A stretch of DNA of 64,000 bases, taken from NCBI RefSeq assembly GCF_040436345.1, contig NC_133232.1:10837501-10901500 (forward strand), written 5' to 3'. A model generated the notes under the pieces. That model had not been told where the DNA came from and made no database searches. It was given only the letters and a program-made list of their open reading frames with translations. The DNA comes from Pagrus major. Its lineage: Eukaryota; Chordata; Actinopteri; Spariformes; Sparidae. Below, piece after piece: positions 59,401-64,000 of this stretch (position 1 is the first letter of the stretch; the number at the start of each line of letters is the position of its first letter). The position numbers and the translations under genes were made by a program.

Positions 59401-61769
59401 AGTGTTTTCTGCTAGTGCACATAATGTCCAGCTGGGTGAAAGTAGTAGCCAGCTGGGGTGGGGGGGGTATGGAGGGGCAGTGTGTCTATACCCAAATACA
59501 CATATACACAAAGCTGTAGTCTTACTATATTTATTTTATTTCCTTTAAAGTAAAGATAAAACTTGGAACTGGAACTTGGCCTACTATATAAAAAATAAAA
59601 AAAACAATAAAATGTAAAAAAGCAAAAAAAAAAGCATCTGCTCTTTTTTCTTTTCATTTCTCTTCAGCCCTTCATCTAAACATGTGACCTACTGTAGTAT
59701 AAAAATTAAAATGCAATAAAAATTAAAATAAACATTTCTCAAAAAAGCATCTGTCCTTTTCTTTTTAATGTTGCCCAACCTTTTATGCCTCTCTGTAATA
59801 TGGTAGAATGCATTTACATGCAATGAGAGGGATGAAGCAGCAGACCTACTTGGGTCCGTGGGTTATCTTTTTCTTAATTTTTAAATTAGACTACACAGTG
59901 CATGGGTAATTCTAAGTGCATTTCCAAATGACTCTAGATAAACTCAATAATATCTCATAAGAAACAAATCTAAAATGTCAATGAATTAAATCATATTCCT
60001 AACATCAAAATAGTGAGTGAAGTTTAGAAAGAATGTGCTCCTGTGCTGCTGCTGGAGGGCGGGCTGCTTGTCTCAGTCAGCAGCGGTATTTTAGATTTGT
60101 GGCAAACTAAGCTAAACGGTTAAACCACATATAGACAGCTTTCTTTTTAGCTTGTTTGTAAAAATTAGCTGTTAGCTGCTGAGCTTGTGAGCTGTGCTTG
60201 TTACTGGATAGACAGAGCAGATTAAAATATCGCACTCTACATGTTCATGTTTATGCAGCTTGGACAGGTGTATTGATTAAGTTTTGGCTTTTTACTAGCG
60301 AAGGTTTTACTGCACTTACTTTCAGTAACTACAAGCGTAGTTCACGTCAACCTTCAGGTTATCTTTCACTGTGCAGCACTGACACACAGAGCGGGGCAGA
60401 GCAAGACTGTGCAGATCACTAGATGGCGAGTTGGGGAAAAATATGCGTTTTTAAAAAAAACTGATCCGCAGAGATCTTCTCTCGAAAATAAACGGACCTG
60501 ATTAAAATGGTCAAAACACAATAACGCAGTTTCACATTAAAAATCAGCGTTTCTCCAACAGACACAGGACGTCAGGGGGGAAAGAACAGGCGGCTGGAAT
60601 GTCCAGCTGTTTGGCTGGAATGTCCAGCTGTTTGGCCTTCGGCCAGCGCTTTGGGAAAACCCTGATATATTCAATAAGACGTGTCAGAGATGTGCCACTG
60701 TGTACTGTTTATAGTGTCCCTTTGTCCCTATGAGAGCATTTATGGCATCAATATGATGTTGTATTTTTAAGGTATTCAGCTCCAAAAACCTGTGATGCCA
60801 AATACCTATTTGTTTATTTTATTTTTTATAACGGATCTTTATCGTAATATAAAATTAAAAACACTAATATAGAAGATTTTGTTCATATCCGACTATTAAC
60901 TTCATATAGTGAGTGAGTATATCATATACTCACTCAAAGATCAAACACTTACATCTTGAATATTACATGTGACCAATTTCAGAAAAGAAGACGATTCTAA
61001 ATCCATTAATTCCTGAAGCTCGTATGTAAAAAGGTCACCTGTACAACATCTACAAACTAAGTACCAATTCAATATCATAAAGATGACATCTGTACTTACT
61101 GTTGGGTGTGATTTCAAAGCGTGGCCTTCCACTCTCATTGGAGATCAGGGTGGCGAGGCGAGCCTCAATTAGCTCCCCATCCACAAAGCTTCCATAGAGA
61201 GCCGTCCGTCTGTCAGGGTAGATGTATGCTACAGATTCACCGGTCATCTCCCCATCCTCATTCACCTCTCCAAACACACAGCCTCCATCCTAGATGCACC
61301 ACAGTACACACCGACATGCACAATACACACAGTTAATACTTCTACTATGTTCTATATGTGCAGAACTCATGCACCACATCAGAATTGTTTCCCTGTCTTA
61401 AACATGGCTTTCAAGGACATTTAGTGCCATATAGAACTTCTAATTGCAAGATAAATACAGAACTTATGAAATATGGCCTGAGAAGTGCTTGAATTCATGT
61501 AACCAAGTGAATTCTCCATACATATAAACATAGCCACTGTGTTGTAGTGAGCGCTGAGCTGACTCACAGGGTAGTAGACCCAGCATTCCCCACAGCGGTT
61601 GTTGTCTTTGTACTGGCCCTTGAACACTAGGTGCCCCTCTCCATCAAACTCCTGAGCGGGCCCATTCAGATCACCATCCACATACGTCCCATGGAGGACA
61701 CCGCCATCTTCATATGTATATATCCCCTGGCCCTGTAGAGCATCGTCTACATAGAAACCTTCCAGGGTG
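50468..61769 (-). CDS. setd7: Histone-lysine N-methyltransferase SETD7 (SET7/9), exons 3-8
   Basis: SETD7 monomethylates H3K4 and non-histone proteins using S-adenosylmethionine. Six exons join in frame: 61769-61568, 61289-61100, 57362-57281, 57170-57053, 55045-54888 and 50660-50468 (TAA stop). They cover the equivalent of human residues 58-366. Exons 3-4 hold the MORN-type repeats ([42 protein letters not shown]). Exons 5-8 form the SET domain: [28 protein letters not shown], the cofactor motif [12 protein letters not shown] with its His, and the catalytic Tyr of VAYGYDH. The C-terminal helix [12 protein letters not shown] closes the lysine channel. All catalytic residues I can recognise are intact. 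Exons 1-2 must lie beyond 64000. Introns 6 and 7 are swollen by repeats. Confidence 0.95.
51060..51770. repeat. Imperfect tandem repeat, unit about 310 bp
   Basis: Blocks at about 51225-51420 and 51537-51730 align in order: AACTCAGAATCTTCAC... with AACTCACAATCTTCAC..., then CATTTCCCATGCCACCAAGT with TATTTCCCGCTGCCACTAGG, then GGGACCCTTATC with GGGACACTTATC. An earlier copy of CAACTTCCTGTTTCAA is at 50818. It is a common type of fish intronic repeat; the family was not identified. It lies in setd7 intron 7. Confidence 0.55.
51804..54679. repeat. Giant inverted repeat (foldback element) in setd7 intron 7
   Basis: The left arm 51804-52700 and right arm about 53680-54679 are near-perfect inverted copies. 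CATTTTTTGACTCATAAATA opens the left arm and its complement closes the right. GCATGCCCGCCCCGCAAAAAAG-like, CCATATTGGAGGAGG and CCAGATCCTGACATG blocks occur inverted in both. The right arm has about 100 extra bases near 54120-54215. Each arm also has an internal direct repeat of about 100 bp (51800-51890 and 52025-52115). The roughly 980-bp loop holds LINE tails. Confidence 0.9.
52745..53402. mobile_element. LINE 3' ends in the loop of the inverted repeat
   Basis: Bases 52748-52790 carry AATCAGAATCAGAAATACTT, the inverted 3' tail of a Rex1/L2-type LINE. Bases 52930-53402 read on the plus strand as the decayed end of such a LINE, finishing GGGATTAATAAAGTTGTCTGAGTCTG. The two are in opposite orientation. 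An (AAT)n run is at 52841-52877. Confidence 0.6.
55489..56027. mobile_element. Harbinger/PIF-like MITE, 539 bp, TAA target
   Basis: The ends CAGGCTGGACACACTTGATGC and, inverted, the same 21 bp with one mismatch (…CACTGGATGC) are perfect-length inverted repeats. They are flanked by TAA on both sides (55486-55488 and 56028-56030). A 3-bp T-A-rich target duplication is typical of PIF/Harbinger elements. There is no transposase. Confidence 0.75.
56135..56941 (+). mobile_element. hAT element with BED-finger relic, 807 bp
   Basis: Ends CAGGGCTGG... and ...GGGGCAGCCCTA are flanked by exact 8-bp duplications ATTATAAG (56127-56134 and 56942-56949). On the plus strand, about 56255-56340 encodes [20 protein letters not shown] then LKRKH. 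This is the Cys/His arrangement of a BED zinc finger, as at the N-terminus of hAT transposases (ZBED type). The catalytic part is deleted. Confidence 0.8.
57748..59114 (+). mobile_element. Tc1-like transposon, nearly full length
   Basis: Inverted terminal repeats CAGTGCCTAAAAAACGTATT and its partner at 59090-59114 are flanked by TA. A plus-strand transposase pseudogene runs from the ATG at 58147 ([20 protein letters not shown], the helix-turn-helix DNA-binding part) to about 59097. It has many stops and frameshifts, including in the DDE region around 58515-58930. It lies in setd7 intron 4, in opposite orientation to the copy at 34344. Confidence 0.85.
58147..59097 (+). pseudogene. Tc1 transposase pseudogene
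   Basis: The N-terminal paired-like DNA-binding domain is readable ([20 protein letters not shown] then KSIIKNW). After WHMCKSA a stop occurs. Later blocks ([14 protein letters not shown] in one frame, [20 protein letters not shown] in another) show a frameshift before the catalytic core. The end still reads [19 protein letters not shown]. It would have cut and joined the element's ends; it is not functional. Confidence 0.75.
59400..60664. mobile_element. Probable hAT-like non-autonomous element
   Basis: The left end CAGTGTTTTCTGC and the right end ...GGGAAAACCCTG are weak inverted repeats. TGATATAT occurs at both edges (59392-59399 and 60663-60670), overlapping the right end by two bases, so the boundaries are not certain. 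Inside are AT-rich repeats (AAAGCATCTG at 59632 and 59743) and a direct repeat TGGCTGGAATGTCCAGCTGTT at about 60590-60635. It lies in the same setd7 intron as the Tc1 element. Confidence 0.45.
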
Positions 61770-64000
61770 CTGTGGAGGTGAGGGACAGCAGAACTGCAGT
61801 TAAAAAAAATAAAACTAACAAGCCATTATTAAATTCAATCACCTAAAGGTAAAAAAGAATCTAAACAACAGTTTCATTCATGTAAAATGACTTAAACTAT
61901 CTTAAAATGGAATTATTAGAGTGCATTTATTGTAATGAGTGTTAAGCTGTAATTAAATCATATTGATAGTCTATTGTATACTATTAAGTACAACAAAGTG
62001 TTAATGCCATTTTGTAAGCATTGGTTTAGCATTTCCTGACGCTGTACTGTACTATTGTTACTGTTGTTCTGGTATTGGACTACAATGTCAGTGTCCTAGT
62101 GTCCTGTGACCAGTACAAAGCTGTGGTCTCTGTATGCAGACTATAGTATATCAACTCTTGTCAAAGATGACCACAAGTGCTATTTTTGCTAGTACAAATC
62201 AAGTCTCGTGTCTTTGGTCACAAGTTCAAGTCAAGTCTTAAGTCTCTTACGCCTATGTCTAAGGAACTGAAAGCATGTACTTTGGTATTATCAGTCCTTT
62301 ATCTATTAGCATACAGTATCAGCATTGATCAGTTTTTTGGTATATGATCACTTTATACAGGTTTATTGCATTTCAATATGAAAAAACACTCAATGAAAAC
62401 TTTCCCTTAGAGTTCATAACTGTATTTTGCCTTGTGACTAGTGTTGTTTTTGGCAGCCTGTTTTAATTTTAGTTTTAGTCTAGTCTTTGTGTCAAATTGT
62501 CATTTTAGTTTTTATTAGTTTTAGTCACGTTTATACTCTTTTTAGTCTAGTCAAGTTTCAGTCGACTGAAAGTCTGAGCATTTTAGTCTTATTTTAGTCA
62601 GAATTATCCATGACTATTTTCGTCTAGTTTTAGTCGATGAAAACTGATGACATTTTAGTCTAGTTTTAGTCAATGAAAATTGTACTTTAGTCTCTTTTTA
62701 GTAATGCAATTCTATTTAACCCAGTTAATATAGTACAAGTACCTAGTATAGAATAGACCAAACCAACATTTTCTTTAAGTCACCCATTTCACAAGTCAAA
62801 CAAGGTTTTCTTATTATTATATTATTGTTACCTTATAGACTCAAGAATACATTCAATTCCAGACACGGAAGACGCTCTGATTTGAATTTACAACACATTT
62901 ATTTTACCTACCAAACATGTCAGAAGTAGCTACACACACATAAATTTAAATAAAATATATAAATAAAACAGCTTCAAATGACAATGCCAGAAAAAATTGA
63001 CATTACATTCAAGTTTAACTTAAAGAGAAACAAGGTGCTTGAATGCTCGAGCTACAATAACATAATAAAAAAGTGCAAATAAAATGTGTGTGTCTGTGAC
63101 TTGTATTGCTTGTAAACTGAAGTCAGATTTTGCATCATAAAAACTATTACAAGATATAACACTACAAATGGTTTGGACCTTAGGGAGATATAATGAGATG
63201 GGAATTCGTTGACAGAAAAGAACAAATAACAGATAGTAGGCTACTGAATTCTTTGTGTCAGACTTAACTTTGTGTCTTGAGTTGTCGTTAACGTTAACCC
63301 ACCGCAGCTGCATCGTCTAAATAATGCTGTGCGAGTGGGGATTGAGGAAGCGACGTCGCCTGCGTCTGCGCAGTGCGACCTGATGCAGCCCCTGAATTGA
63401 GACTCAGGAAACAGAAATATTGCAAATTAATAATAATAGCGAGACAAAATAACGTTATAACATTTCGTCTCGTCTCGTTTTGGTCAACGAAAATGAAGAG
63501 ATATTTTAGCAGAGTTTTTATTTTGTAAACCACATTTAGTCCGTTTTTATTCGTCAACAATATTGCATTATATATTTGATTATAGTTTTCGTCACATGAC
63601 CACCATTTACGTTGCGTCTCGTTTCCGTCACGTGATAAAGGTTCGTTGACGACGATATTTAGTCATAATTTTCATTGACGAAAGCAACACTACTTGTGAC
63701 ATGAACATTTAGTTACAGTATAGAGCAGTATTGAGGTCCTACGTACCTACTTAGCCAGCCTGACCAGTCATAGCAAAGCCAGCACTATGTGAACAAGTGT
63801 GTCAAGCAAACACTCATCTTTTCAAAATATCTATCCAATGGCAAACTAATCAAGCAAGCTAACGTTAGATAGCTACTTATGCTGAGCTTAAAAATTATGT
63901 TAACCATCCATAGATGCTAACATTAATTTTCACAAGGTTGATGGATGGCTGATGGCTAGAATGGATGGACCGGAGGGATGGGGAGGGACACCCGATTGGT
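61770..64000 (-). other. setd7 intron 2 (partial), no exon found
   Basis: I looked for the sequence that should precede TLEGFYVDD (the GRGKFFFFDG part of SETD7) and did not find it up to the right edge. Apart from the hAT element the intron is AT-rich and unremarkable. Confidence 0.6.
62439..63692. mobile_element. Non-autonomous hAT element, 1.25 kb, 8-bp TSDs
   Basis: The left end TAGTGTTGTTTTTGGC and right end ...AAAGCAACACTA are flanked by identical CTTGTGAC (62431-62438 and 63693-63700). Both subterminal regions carry many TTTTAGTC/TAGTC and ACGAAAA words in opposite orientations, likely transposase-binding repeats. There is no transposase frame. It lies in the setd7 intron upstream of exon 3. 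Confidence 0.85.

Overview
This is eukaryotic, almost certainly teleost-fish (probably percomorph) genomic DNA. It is AT-rich, with sparse short exons carrying GT/AG splice sites, vertebrate-type genes, and a very dense mix of LINEs, Tc1/mariner elements and many short hAT-type elements. I could support five host loci by joining splice-compatible exons. (1) hspa9 (mitochondrial Hsp70, mortalin), minus strand: only its first two exons are seen (9718-9798 and 9010-9057), and the rest would lie beyond the left edge. (2) A plus-strand lipocalin of the fish alpha-1-acid-glycoprotein / saxitoxin-tributyltin-binding type: four exon pieces between 14495 and 27055, possibly decayed. (3) rab33b, plus strand: complete in two coding exons, 30363-30590 and 31767-32267. 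(4) A minus-strand gene for a 256-residue four-transmembrane protein of uncertain family: six coding exons, 48600 down to 37386. (5) setd7 (lysine methyltransferase), minus strand: six exons from 61769 down to 50468, with the first two exons beyond the right edge.

Left third (1-27 kb). A Tc1/mariner remnant is followed by a degenerate L1 LINE (about 838-5850, minus). Next come a 1.9 kb hAT element with perfect 8-bp target duplications (6296-8239) and the hspa9 5' end with its GC-rich promoter. The lipocalin locus then runs on, its introns filled with an L2/CR1-type LINE (about 16640-18900), a 187-bp MITE (18919-19105), a Tc1 copy split into three pieces (19701-24945) and a strongly palindromic 939-bp hAT element (25456-26394). 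A solo LTR lies at 27195-27631.

Centre (28-49 kb). rab33b has a TCTCGCGAGA promoter motif about 300 bp upstream of its ATG. A truncated Tc1 copy follows (34344-35580). The four-TM gene carries a 3.6 kb jockey-type LINE and a foldback element nested inside an hAT element, both in its second intron.

Right (49-64 kb). In setd7, intron 7 carries a giant inverted repeat with arms of about 0.9-1.0 kb. Intron 6 carries a minisatellite pierced by a Harbinger-like and a BED-finger hAT element. The next upstream introns carry a nearly full-length Tc1 (57748-59114), an hAT-like element and another hAT element (62439-63692).

No operon-like or multi-gene system is evident. The host genes are unrelated housekeeping or membrane genes. 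The most distinctive biology is the stack of nested, palindromic DNA transposons, the unusual Rab33b C-terminus and the partly decayed lipocalin gene. All exon calls come from reading splice sites and protein similarity by eye; no alignment or search was run.
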